64,000 bases of DNA from Phlebopus portentosus. Its lineage: Eukaryota > Basidiomycota > Agaricomycetes > Boletales > Boletinellaceae. Below, piece by piece: positions 45,574 to 56,901 of the stretch. The notes beneath the pieces were generated by a model. It made no database searches, was not told the origin of the DNA, and was given only the letters and a program-made list of their open reading frames with translations. The translations under genes and the position numbers were made by a program. Where the stretch lies: the NCBI GenBank assembly GCA_037892935.1, contig JAYXKI010000008.1, positions 434,001 through 498,000 on the forward strand, given 5' to 3'. How positions within the stretch are numbered: the stretch's first letter is position 1; every line of letters begins with the position of its first letter.

Positions 45574-48500
45574 ATGTCGACTGTGAGCGCAGGCGCGCCT
45601 ACACACCCCGGTACGAACGGTCATGAGAGGCGGACGGAAGAATATTCATGTTCACAACGTGCCACTCAAGCTGGTGCTGGTGATGACGCCGAGACACCTC
45701 ACCCGCCAAGCCCATCTCCAATCGCTCGTCCAAGGACCCACAACGGGAACGCGCAGCTACCAATCGTAATCACCTCTCGCCAGCAGTCGCTCGGCCCACC
45801 CCCGGGATACGCCTTGCTCAAGCGCACGAGCAACCTCCTGACTGCGTCTGGCGAGCCGAGTTCGAGGGCGCTGAGGGAGGCGCTGGAGCACGCTCAGGCG
45901 AGAGATCCGGGTTCGGATTTCGGTGGTGGAGGTGGAGGACGATCAGCGAGTCTCGTGAGCGAGAGGGAGAATACTATTACTGGTAAATCGAGAAAAGTCG
46001 GCGTCGACGGCGAGGGGACCTCATCGCCACCATCGTCTTCGTCCTCAGCCTCAGCCTCGAGTTTGAACCTCGGTGTATTAACCCTCCGCAGGACCCTCAC
46101 AGAAGTCAAGAGGAAATCGGGCCTTGCGCTCAAGCGGAGTCTGTCCTCCACGAAGCGTAGTTTCGTCAACAACAGCAGTACTAGTAGCAGCAATCTTGGC
46201 AATAATAGTAGAAGTAATAGTAATAATATGGACGTGAAGACGAAGCACGGGCGGAGTTTCTCAGAAGTCGGGAGAGGGTCTGCAGCCGAGCCGTACCCTC
46301 GTCGTAGTGCAACGCTCCCGCTATCGTCGGATATCAGCGAAGGTGTGTTCTACACGAGTTCATTCATCTCTTTATTCTTTATCCATTGGGTACATATACC
46401 CTTCATCTCTGTGCTCACATCCACTTCCTTCTACTCTTAAACAGCACCATCGTCTTCATTCATCGATCCCGAAAAGACACATCTACCTTCACCCACCACA
46501 CAAGCAGAAAAATCCAAAGCGAAGCCGGCGAAGAAAATGGATGCAGTCGGTCGGGTCGACGCAGACGTCAAGGTGCCCTTGCTTCTCCAGGAGGGCACGC
46601 CTCTGACGAAAGTCTCCGCGAAGAAGAAAAAGACCGTCACGTTCCGTATCGATCCCGACCAGGGATACGTCCTCTGGGAATCGAAGAAGTCGGGTATCAG
46701 TGCGTATACGCATTGCCCCCGCTCTCTTTCCGGGATCACACCAAAGCTTATGATTTTTTTGAACAGTCCCAATTGAGAACATCAAAGAAATCCGGTCGGG
46801 CGCAGACGCGCGATACTACCGCGAGCAGTTCCAGCTCTCGCAGGAGTACGAGGCGCGCTGGCTCACGCTAGTCTACATCGCCGACGGGCGGTACAAGACT
46901 CTCCACGCCGTCGCTCCCTCCCCGGACGTCTTCCACCTCTGGGACCGCACTCTGCGCGCGCTGCACGCCGTGCGGCAGGAGCTCATGTCTGGGCTGGGGC
47001 ACATCGAGACGCGGCAGACGGTGTGGGAGAAACGATACTGGCGCGGCGCGGACGAGCAGCGCGATGATCGGCTTATTTTCGAGGAAGTCGAGAAGATGTG
47101 TCGGAGGCTGAATTTGAACTTCTCGAGGGAGGATTTGATGAGAAGGTTTGAGGAGGCTGATTCGCGCAGGAGGGGATATTTGGATTTTGAGGATTTTAGG
47201 AAGTTTGTGAGGCTGTTGAAGGAGAGGCCTGAGCTGACGCGCTTGTATAAGCGCCTTGTGGGCGAGAAGGGTGATTTTGATTTTGTGGTGTTTGAGAGCT
47301 TTTTGAGGGTGTTTCAGAAGGTGAGAACTTTGATTATTTTCGCGCCTTCCTAGTGTTGACTTTGAGATGGGACTTTCCTTTAGTCGAAAGCGAGTCGGGA
47401 AGAGCTAGAGGCGATGTTTAGGAAGCATGCTACACCGCGTTCGGGATTGCTGCCGACCCCGCCTCCGTCTGATTCGTCCATTTTGTCGTCAGCGCCGCCC
47501 GCGCCCGCTTCTGAGCCTGCGAACCAAGGTGCTTCGGAAGCAGCCCCGTCGACAGACAATGCTTCTCCCCCGTCATCGACATCAGCACCTGTAGAATCCA
47601 AAGACAACGTTACGCCTTCAACCTCGTTGTCTACCTCCTCCGAACCTGAGACTAAACCATCACCACCCCAACCAGCTTTGTCCGATCTGACACTCTCACT
47701 CGAAGGCTTCACAAACTTCCTCCTCTCCACCGACAACTCGGCGTTCGCTGACCAGAATGGTAAAGTCTGGCAAGACATGACGCTCCCGCTTTCGGAGTAC
47801 TATATTTCCTCGTCGCATAATACTTACCTGGTTGGACATCAACTTGTCGGTGTTAGTACGATTGAGGGGTATATCAGGGCGTTGTTGCATAGCTGTCGGA
47901 GTGTCGAGAGTGAGTTCTATATTAATAATTTTTCGCAGTGGGAATAAGACTGATTGCTATCTTCCTTTTTGTATGTATGTAGTTGATATCTACGACGGAG
48001 AGTACGAACCAGTGATCTACCACGGCAAGACGTTCACGTCCAAGGTACCGCTGCGCGACATCTGCCAGGCGATCGCGAAGTACGCGTTCGTCGCATCGCC
48101 CTACCCCGTGATCATCTCCGCGGAAGTGCACTGCTCGCTCGCGCAGCAAGACCTCGTCGCGTCCATCATGCGCAGTGTCTTTGGCGACGCGCTCGTCTCC
48201 GCCCCTCCCGACAACCGCCCGCCGATCACCAAGCTCCCCAGTCCGGAAGAGCTGCGAGGGCGGGTGCTGTTGAAGGCCAAGAACTTGTATGTGACGGAGA
48301 GGGAGGGCTTGAGGGAGAAGAAGATCACTGTGGATGCGGAGTCGAGCGAGAGTATGACGAGCAGCTCGAGTAGCTCGGAGGCGAGTGCGAGTGATTCGGA
48401 GCCTATTGCGAGGGATGTGAAGGTTGAGCTGAAGAGGACGTTGAGTAAGGCGAGGAATGTCGATGCTGTTAGAGGTGAGTTCTTCTGTTCAAGTGAATTT

Positions 48501-49969
48501 TAAGGATGTGATTGACGGGATTGCACGTAGAAATTCGGGAGGAGATACAGAAACCTATCAAAGGTGAGGATGACCTCCGGATGCAAAGGTATTTCCCGTT
48601 CTGACTTTCGCTTTCTAGAAATCAAAGAGGAGCTGAGCAAGGCTCGGAACCTGTACGAGCGTGTGCGCAGGAAGAAGTCTCCACCTCCTACAGAGGGCCC
48701 CTTGAGCCCTCCTAAAACGCCAACACAAGCATCAACGACACCGCATCCCACTTCCCAAGGTGTGAGCGAAACCGCCGCCGCCGCCGCATCATCCACACCC
48801 GGGACCGTCATCTCTAGCATCGAGCGCGATCGGTCCAAAGTCAAAATGTCGCTAGAACTGCTTACGCTACTCGTATACACCGTGGGCGTCAAGTGCCGGG
48901 GATTCAACAAGAAGGAGACGTACGCGCCGGAGCACCTGTTCTCCCTCTCGGAGCGCACGGCGAACAAGGTGCTGAAGCAGAGCATGCTGGATCTGATCAA
49001 GCACAATAAGACGCATCTTGTGCGGATTTATCCGAACGGGACGCGCTTGAGCTCGAGCAACTTTGAGCCGCATCGGTATTGGGCGGCGGGGGCGCAGCTG
49101 GTGGCGATCAATTGGCAGACGTTTGGTGAGTGTTTGATCTTTCTTTGGATGGCTTGGTTGATGATGGGAAATGGATGGTTGCTGATGATGAATGGTCTGG
49201 TGAATAGATCTTGGGTATATGATCAACCATTCGATGTTCCAGCGCAATGGGCGTGCTGGGTACGTCCTCAAGCCCCCGGCGCTGCGCGACTACAACAAGG
49301 AACTTCTCGCCAAGCGGACGAACCATGTCCTCGACCTAACTGTACGTATCTTTCCTTCTTGCTTTGTCCTCTACAATTCCATGTTCACGCCTTTGTTGAT
49401 TACAGATCATCTCCGCGCAGCAGCTTCCCCGGCGGAAAGACTCCGAGGGGCGGGAGATCATCACAGATAGTATCGTAGATCCTTATGTCGAAGTGTCCAT
49501 TCACGTCCCAGACTGGGCACACTCGCCGTACAGGCCTGACAGTCCAACTATCTCCGTCTTCCCCGCCGAAGCACCCACCACAAGCGCGTCCACATCCGAC
49601 ACCACCGCTCCCGCTCCCCCCTCCTCTCCTCCTCCTTCCTTCCCAAGTCCGTCACCATCGTCAACGAGCAGCACAGCGCGCACAACGACCGTGCGCACGG
49701 GGGTGATCAAGAACAACGGGTTCAACCCCGTCTGGGAAGAGCCGCTCTCCCTACCATTCGACTGCGTCGGCGAGATGTTCGACCTGATCTTCCTGCGCGT
49801 CGCCGTGCGGGACGAGCGGAACGACGCCTCTGACGAGCCGCTCGCTGTGTACTGCGTGTCGCTGGGCAGCTTGAAGCAGGGGTACAGGCACCTGCCGCTG
49901 CACGACGCGCAGCTGAGCCAGTATCTGTTCTCGACGCTTTTCGTGCATGTTAATGTGCGGGATGTTTGA
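45574..49969 (+). CDS. PLC1: Phosphoinositide-specific phospholipase C (delta-like)
   Basis: Cleaves PIP2 to diacylglycerol and inositol trisphosphate; calcium-dependent, acting at membranes. The start is ATG at 45574; the codon before it is GTG. The first 250 residues are Ser-rich and disordered. Domains in order: PH (GTPLTKVSAKKKKTVTFRID at 46600 to LTLVYIADGRYKTLHAVAPS), EF-hand region (IFEEVEKMCRRLNLNFSRED, EEADSRRRGYLDFEDFRKFV), X box from 47790 with LPLSEYYISSSHNTYLVGHQ (first catalytic His) and VDIYDGEYEPVIYHGKTFTS (second catalytic His in YHG; Glu/Asp calcium ligands kept), an XY linker with a Ser run (48340-48420), Y box (LSELL-type text at 48850, then GTRLSSSNFEPHRYWAAGAQ and MFQRNGRAGYVLKPPALRDY) and a C-terminal C2 domain (IVDPYVEVSIHVPDW, NNGFNPVWEEPLSLPFD) with a Pro/Ser insert. 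The stop is at 49967-49969. All catalytic motifs are intact; about ten short introns. Confidence 0.95.
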
Positions 49970-50805
49970 TTGTTTGATTGTTTGATCCCTCGTCTACTTT
50001 GTGCTTGTTTCTTTGATGGGGTTTTTTATGTGGATGAGTGCCTTATTTATTTCTCTGCTACACCTTCAATAGAATCGTTTGCTGTCTTATTGCTGTACAA
50101 CCTCCATTCCCCCCCCCTCCCTTTCCCTTTTCCTCTCTCTCTCTTTTACAAGTCTTTAACTTATAGACCAAGCTTTCCTAATTTCCTCCTCTTACCAATT
50201 CTTGAATATAATATATTCCCCCAAGAATAAGTAAAGGTATATCCTATCTGTACGATATGTATCAGTCTGAAGAAACATATTCATTAATTTAGTTTGACAT
50301 TCACATGTCGTCCAAGAAGAAAGGTCGGAAGTTCGATCGATCATGATATTTATATCGTGCATAACCGGTGAAAATTGAATGATTGAGTATGAATACCGCT
50401 TACAGCAGACCAATGAACCGTAATACATAACATAGAATAAATAAAAAAGGAAACAAATAATGATTTCATTTACGACAACACATCGAGGAACGTACAACAA
50501 CCAAGTTTAGTAGAAAGAGCGGAAATAGACAGAAGCGAAGGTGAAAGCGAGAAGAAGAGAAAAGAAAAGAAAAGAAAAGAAACGGGAAGGAGAGATCTGG
50601 GGGGATTGGGTGGGTAACGAACTTATACATGGGACCGAATTTCCTTGATAAAACAAACACAAAACAGTATTTATAGGGTTGATTCAGATGAACAAAGATG
50701 GTATCCGAACAAGGAGAGGAGAGGCGAGTGTTAAGTCATTCAAACATCATAGAAAACGATATGATTCAAAGGCGATGGTAACAGAACATCAACGACGACA
50801 GGTCT
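49970..50805. other. Convergent 3' region with AAAAG microsatellite
   Basis: About 830 bp between convergent stop codons. It contains a run of five AAAAG-type units near 50558-50581 and pyrimidine tracts near 50110-50150. No gene recognised; presumed 3' UTRs. Confidence 0.4.
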
Positions 50806-51858
50806 TTACTTCGGTGGCGGCGTCGAAGGGCCTAAGATATACATGCAAATAAGTATATAAGACAGTTAAAATAATCGAGCTGACTGACCGAAAAGACCTT
50901 CGTCCCTTGGCGGAGGAGCTGCGAGGGGACTCTGAGGAGGAGGGACTGCACCGGCCCTCGGTTGTGGTATCACGTTATTGTTCGCTATACGATAGAGCAA
51001 CGTATTCATCAGTATGCCGAAATCACCGAACGTCAAATCGGGCAGACAAACTGAAGACGATCGAAGAGGAAAGAGAGAAGTAAACAAGCGAAAAGTACGC
51101 CGGATGGAAGCAAAATACTGGCACGGATAAATCAGATAGAAAGGATCTTGGACACGTACGCTTCCACTGAGCCCACGAAGGTAGTTGGGGAGCAGGAGCT
51201 ACTACGGGCGTCGGGCCAGCCGTGATCGCCTGCGGTTGGGGCGTCTTGGGCTTCTTCCGGCGTGGTTCGTGTTTGACGATGGTGCGCCAGGCAGGCGGGG
51301 CTGGCTCGCGAGCCGCGTCTTCGATTGCTGGTGGTGCAGGCGCTTCAGGGAGGCCTGGAGGCATGGGTTGCTGGGTGGTGAGAAAGAAAGAGAGGGAGTT
51401 AAGAGGTGCAAAGAGGATGATACATGCATGGGCGTACCTTGGGCATCCAATCGGGTGTGTACTCTCCACCTGCACCGTGCTTCGACTTGACGGCCATGAG
51501 CTCTGCAATCTCACTGTTTCAAGATCAAACGAAAGGGTACCATGAAGAAGCAAAGATTAGGATTAGTGAGTTCAGATAGGCGTTACTCATGTACTATGGC
51601 ACTGCATACTCACAACTGCAACTGCCTTCGCTCATCACGCAATTGACCCACTTCCTGTAAGAGGATCCGAACCTCCGCCGCTAGCGCCTTTGTGAAATCA
51701 TTCATGTGCCTAAAAGAGTATATAGGATGGGGAGGCAATGAAGGAAGGGTATGGGCGTCAGTTCCGTCCTAGAGTTCAAGAATACGGAGTTGAACAGATA
51801 ATGAGCGAGCCACGTACTTGGGCGGAGCCGTCGGCGGACCTCGTTTGCCACCGTTCAT
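50806..51858 (-). CDS. Small coiled-coil and Pro-rich protein, unknown function
   Basis: The ATG at 51858 (MNGGKRGPPTAPPK) is followed by a GTACGT donor. The next exon carries HMNDFTKALAAEVRILLQEV and GQLRDERRQLQ, then YEIAELMAVKSKHGAGGEYT after another intron: a short amphipathic coiled coil. A Pro/Ala-rich exon follows (PPGLPEAPAPPAIED, then a basic VKHEPRRKKPKTPQPQ that could be a nuclear signal), then LTFGDFGILMNTLLYRI and a Pro-rich end finishing PSTPPPK with TAA at 50808-50806. At least six exons and roughly 190 residues. The codon use and consistent splicing look genuine. I do not recognise the family. Confidence 0.6.
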
Positions 51859-52649
51859 CTTGGATTATTCCCGGTAATGATTGAATTTACAACAAGTCAG
51901 CGATGGTGTTGAGGTATGAAAGTGTAGGGAGTTGAGTAGAGAGCCGTGGGCCTTCCTAATTAAGTAGGGTGTCCAGTAATTGTAACTAAGACGCCGTGTC
52001 AATTCAAACACAACAAGCCAAAACACGCGTTTGCCTTCCGCCGTGACCGTCAACAGCATGCTCTACACGAGACAGTGGAATGACTTAAAGATCGCATTTC
52101 GGAGCTGGACGAAGCCTTGTTCTAGAGTCCTTCTCTGGCGTCTCATAAAACATCTGACTCGTCCTGCATTCTCCTTCGGCGTCTGGAAAACTCTGCATTA
52201 TTGATACCAATCCGAGTTGCGCAGCCCTCGGTATCTCATGCATTTGCTTTCGTTTCAGGACTGCAAAATCTTGACATTCTGCAGACTTCTTCATGAAATA
52301 AAAAAGTATGGAGTTTTCTCTAGTACATCTCCTAAGCTTCGGAACCACGGACGGCGCTCAGTTAGTGCTTCTAAAGCCTAGTTATGACTCTGCGTGGCTT
52401 CTTTTTGTGATGTCTCGAAAGTTCCGCTTTACTAGGATTCTTCATCAATTTTTCTATCTCCTATCACAAAGGCGTTTCGTCTACGGTACTTAAGAAGGCT
52501 CCTAATGATGTTATGGGATTGTCTCCTGAGTTCCTACAGCCAAGACTCCAGTGGAACTCGCCACACAGACCGCGAAGAACCTCATCAGCTATTATCTAGT
52601 TCTCATTCCTTGTTTGTTCATATTTTACTATGAGAGCGTGATATCGTTA
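51859..52649. other. Intergenic region, nothing recognisable
   Basis: About 790 bp from the start of the coiled-coil gene to the second MITE A copy; promoter sequence presumably at its left end. No gene, RNA or repeat recognised. Confidence 0.35.
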
Positions 52650-53180
52650 CAGCACTTTGCATAAGTAATGGCACTCCCAGGCCTTTTTGGAGCAAAGTAA
52701 ATCAGTTTATATCATGTGACAAGCCTGACTTCGTGAAAATTTGGCCTACATCTAAGGGTCAACAGCATCATGAAACTACCAATTACAGCTTCTCTCCCTT
52801 GAAACTTGGTACAAATGTGTTACTCATGGGAAAAGTGTAGCATGTATTTTCTCAGTAATGATAGTTAGGACAGATCTTCTCAGAATGCTTGACTGACCAA
52901 TACTGCTCTGAGTTGAGAAAGAATTCAATTTTTTTGTACAGATCAAATCACTATTTTTGAAATTTGGCAAATAGTAGATATTCCATACTTGATTTACGAG
53001 CTTGTTGTAAGTGATTTGGTTGAGGATTAAGCCCTGGACAAAATGAATACTATCGGAGGAAAGGCGGGAGGCAAGTTTGGACAGGAGTCTGACGGTGAAG
53101 TCCATTTTCCCACCTGCTTTCTGAAACAAACTCTCTTTGTTCAAAAAAGTCCAGAGTGCCATTACTTATACAAAGCGCTG
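52650..53180. mobile_element. MITE A, copy 2 (uninterrupted, opposite orientation)
   Basis: 531 bp with terminal inverted repeats: left CAGCACTTTGCATAAGTAAT-GGCACTC, and the right end as reverse complement CAGCGCTTTGTATAAGTAAT-GGCACTC, two mismatches in about 27. TA flanks it at 52648-52649 and 53181-53182. It matches the outer element at 43953-45010 when reverse-complemented and lacks the 581-bp inner element, so it serves as the empty-site reference. Open frames inside are not transposase-like. Confidence 0.85.
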
Positions 53181-54366
53181 TAAAGGTAGGTTTACGTCTT
53201 GATTTTTTTGACTGGGAGATAACTCATTGCTAATGACCGGTAGCTCTGGAAGGCCACTCTACTCTCTCAGCACTGCGAGTCGCGGGACGCAAGCGAGGAC
53301 GACAAACATCAAGAGCCTGAGCCCGGACAAATCCGTTGGAATGGGGAATCCTTCTCATTGCAGGCACTTCGACCGCTTCTTCCACAGCTCGCCGTGGAAC
53401 TCATCAAGATCCTCGTTATCTGCTCTTTGATGCTCCTGTTCATAATGTTCTTTCTGAATGATGTGCAGCAGAGGACCTTGCTCCTATGCCTGCTTTTTGT
53501 TCCCTTTACGGTTGCTGTCATGTCGGTACGTTGCCTTACTACTACTTTTACACGCCTCTGTGCTAATTCTCGAACCTTTTCGGAAGTGGAAATCCATTAT
53601 GGTGCCATTTGATACAATTCCACAGCCAAGTTGGAACTCCGCATAGAATAAATGGCATCATATGAAAAAGTTTATCGTGTATTCAAGAAACGCAAAACCG
53701 ATTCGTCCGCAACGGAAGTAATTTGACTGGGATCGCATGCATTATTCGAGAGCATCCTGTTGAGATTGGCCTCGGGATTTTCAAAGTGATGAATCAGTAT
53801 CCGCTTTTTGTTCTTTTAATCGCATTATTGTTAGGTATTTACAACTTTAACCTCAGGGCAGTGGTATATTTGTTGTCGCCGTATTGCTTGCGCTGAATCG
53901 AGAGGCACAAACGATATCATCGTCCTGGAAGGCAAATTTGAGCTGAATTGGTTGAGTACTCGATGAAATGCTAGACAATGATTGGAACTTCCAGCTTGTC
54001 TTGGCCTTATTGAAATTCTTTCGGACGAGAGAAGACTCGTCGAACGCTGTTACTATCTTAAGACACCACTGAGCAGCCACGACTATACGCACTGAATCCG
54101 ATGATTTCGAAGAGAAGATACACTCCTAAAGACGCGACTTTGCAGTTGCTCATCCAAACTCAATTGGTCATCGGGCAACCGATTTTATTGTAGCGTCTGC
54201 GCAGGATTTTGGCCGTAATATGTGTCTTGACTGATTCGGTAACGATAACATTACACATGCAATAATAAAGATCATATGGAAAAAGAGTTGGCAGCTGGGA
54301 TACGAAATGACAGCGGTATAAGAGACGCCCGCTGAAGAAAGCAGTGCACACATCGCCGAATAAACT
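53181..54366. other. 1.2-kb stretch without a recognisable gene
   Basis: The plus strand has a short hydrophobic frame at 53358-53612 (LAVELIKILVICSLMLLFIM) with no family resemblance, broken downstream. No other signal. It may hold decayed accessory sequence. Confidence 0.3.
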
Positions 54367-55049
54367 TTACTCCTCAGCATCAACACCATCTCCTTCATTT
54401 GGGTCATAAGTCCTGTCGCTGTCAAAATCCATATCGCTATCGCTGTCGTCAGACGTATCACCGTCCGAGTCTCCTTCGATCGGCGGTGCTCGGGACGGGG
54501 CGGGTTTCATACCTGGAAAGACTTCATCGTCACTACTGTCCGCAGATTCGCCACACTCCTTCCGACCACCGCAGCAATACCATTTAGGTTTTGTACCGCT
54601 CGGGAAACCTAGAACTTTGCGTACTCTGTCCATCTCTTCCTCGGTGGCTTCTAGCTTGCTGAGTCGCTTGCGTTCATCGTCTTCAGCAAAATATATAACG
54701 AGAGCATTACCGAATTCTCGGCGACGGTCGATCGTCTCGAATCTACATGAAAAGCCGGAGACAGCCTCGATATAATCGATAACTTTCTGCAATGTGCTAA
54801 ACGGGCGTGACTTCCACGGCAAGCCATGTTTCTGCGCAATTTGACGAGCATGGAGATTCTTGAAACGAAACCCATAGATCCAACGCTCCACTCGGCGGCG
54901 TTTATGTGCTCTGCTACGGTGTGTGTTAGGACAAATCGACATAGAAAGCACGTCCTTTGTACATACTTCTTTGGTTGCTCGTCATCTCTGACCGTTTCAT
55001 CTGAGCAAATGGATAGGAGCGAGACGCCTTTCTGAATCTCTTTCGACAT
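54367..55049 (-). CDS. Small basic/acidic protein of unknown function
   Basis: Two exons. The ATG at 55049 opens MSKEIQKGVSLLSICSDETV; a GTATGT donor follows near 54968 and the second exon continues AHKRRRVERWIYGFRFKNLH, then ARQIAQKHGLPWKSRPFSTL and FETIDRRREFGNALVIYFAE. A small Cys-rich spot KWYCCGGRKECG (about 54560) precedes a strongly acidic tail (DSDGDTSDDSDSDMDFDSD) ending GVDAEE at 54367. About 215 residues. The basic front plus acidic tail suggest a nuclear protein, but this is inference. I do not recognise the family. An alternative reading without the intron gives a shorter unrelated product. Confidence 0.6.
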
Positions 55050-55231
55050 GTTGATGACTTATCGTTTCTTCGAAGAGTCAAGGAGTGGATGTGGTAAACG
55101 AGAAGGATGCAGTTCCTTTATATTATGAGCCTTGGTTGACCGTGCGCCAGAGTCCACTACTTGTCGACCGAATAAATATCCCGAGTATTAGCGCCTGAGT
55201 CCGCTATAAAGAAAAGGAGAAACTCACAGAT

Positions 55232-56458
55232 ATGTCCTTGTCATTGGATGAACTGAAGTCTGTGCCAGCTTTACAGCCGAGTGGTGAAAACTGGACGATC
55301 TTTTCCATACGTCTCGAGGCCGCTGTACGCGCCAAACGAGTCTGGGACCACTTCAATGGGTCGTCTATTCGTCCAGGAGTTTCCGAAACCATCCCCCCAC
55401 CTACTCAGCCTCCAGTTCCGCCGTTCGGCCCCTTAACTTGGCCGAATTTAGGCTTGACGAGTCCTGTAGCAGCCCCTCAGCCGCCTCCTGTCATTCCTGA
55501 GGGTGTTCAAATGCGTTCTGGAAGGGGCAGGGGCCGGGGAAGGGGAAGAGGCCGAGGCATGCAGCCTCCTGCGCCGCTCTAACCTCAGCCCCAGCCTGAG
55601 CCGCCTGCAGAAGGCATGCCGCCTTTACTGCCATCTCCCGAGCTCCCTAAGCCAGAAGATAATGACGACGATGACTTGACCTTGCAAGTTCGTCAGGACA
55701 CATGGGACAAAGATGAAGATACAGCAAACTATCTGCTTACCTCAAAGCTCCCCGATACGACTATTGTTCGAATCTTGACATGTCATACAGTCGCTGAAAA
55801 ATGGAGATTAGTAGTTCAGGAATATACCGACAAATCTATGTTTGCACAAACCTCATTGAAAAACGAATTTATGGAGTCAAAGTGTCCCAAAGGAGTGAAT
55901 GTCAAGCAATTCCTGAACGAATTACACCTCAAAAAGCAAACATTAGCTGCATGCGGCGTAAATATCGATGATGACACTTACAGATCAACAATTATAAACT
56001 CCATTCCTCCAGGTCTAGCCAAATATGCTTCGACTCAAGTTTCAGCGGCCGAAGTGGCGGCAAGCCACACAATATCATTTTATGGCGGCCAAATCTCCCA
56101 GGAGGCCATTCGAAAGATCCGAGCTATCAATCCAGATGCTCTAATTCATCTCATATCAGTCGAGTCCGAACGAGAGTCTAAGGAACGTGAAAAATGAAAG
56201 ACTGACCAAAAACAAGATACCAAAGGCAAAGAAGTGGCCCTCATCGCCGAAGAACGACCTCGAAGGGAAACGAGAATGTGTCGTTATTGCCACAAACCTG
56301 GGCACATCGTCAAGAACTGTAGAAAGATCAAAGAAAGAACAGATCAATCTTTCAGAGGACAGTCAAAGGAGACGAATAACGCACCAAATGAAAAGGAGAA
56401 ACCGAAACCGAAAAATGGAAATGGAAAGGAGTCTGTGTTAGGCGGACGGCTCAAGGAC
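55232..56458 (+). pseudogene. Copia-type retrotransposon gag, broken and truncated
   Basis: One reading frame from the ATG at 55232 (MSLSLDELKSVPALQPSGEN, then NWTIFSIRLEAAVRAKRVWD) contains two in-frame stops, TAA at 55580-55582 and TGA at 56195-56197, and otherwise continues through a UBN2-type gag core (EKWRLVVQEYTDKSMFAQTS, LKNEFMESKCPKGVNVKQFL) to a CCHC zinc knuckle (CRYCHKPGHIVKNC, about 56279-56320). It encodes the capsid-like protein of a Ty1/Copia element. Protease, integrase and RT are absent because the sequence stops where the LTR of the Gypsy element begins at 56459. No Copia LTR was recognised upstream. The two stops mean it is dead. Confidence 0.75.
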
Positions 56459-56901
56459 TGAGTCGAGGCAGGCCAACACAACAACAAACAAGCGTGAATG
56501 AGATAATCCCAAACACGTCGCTCAGGTCAAGACAGCTAAGACGAGGCTTAAGTCCAGACCGTCGAACGCTAGGTCGCAGTGAAGGTAAGTAGAATTCAGC
56601 AAACTAATAATACAAGAGTAGATACCTAGGTCGCAGTGAAGGTAAGTAGAATAGAAAGACAAGGAACGAAAGAGTCAAACTATCTACTTATATAGACTTT
56701 AGGCGCGGGAAAGGTCTACCCTAATGGGAAGTCACATGACAAGGAATGGGATGATTAGTGAGCGTGATAGAACATTGTGGAATGTTCCGGCAAAAGGATG
56801 AATAAGCGCATAAGAAAAAAGAAAAGAAAAGAAAAGAAAAGAATATTAAAATAAATGATGACATCAGAAAAGAAAAGGAAAATGTTCGAGTCCTTACATC
56901 A
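56459..56901 (-). repeat. 3' LTR of the Ty3/Gypsy element
   Basis: On the plus strand it starts TGAGTCGAGG and ends CCTTACATCA, i.e. with canonical TG...CA ends. It is preceded (in element direction) by the purine-rich tract AAGGGGGGG, a typical polypurine tract. Reading in the element direction there is a TATA-like TCTATATAAGTAG near 56696. The integrase stop codon overlaps the first bases of the LTR. The five bases before it (56454-56458, AGGAC) are the expected target duplication; the other end is outside the window. It contains a pair of 27-bp direct repeats and an AAAAG tract. Confidence 0.75.
56569..56652. repeat. 27-bp direct repeat pair inside the LTR
   Basis: CTAGGTCGCAGTGAAGGTAA-GTAGAAT occurs identically at 56569-56595 and 56626-56652, 57 bp apart. 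It sits downstream of the TATA-like box in the element's direction, so within the R/U5 part of the transcript. Confidence 0.85.
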
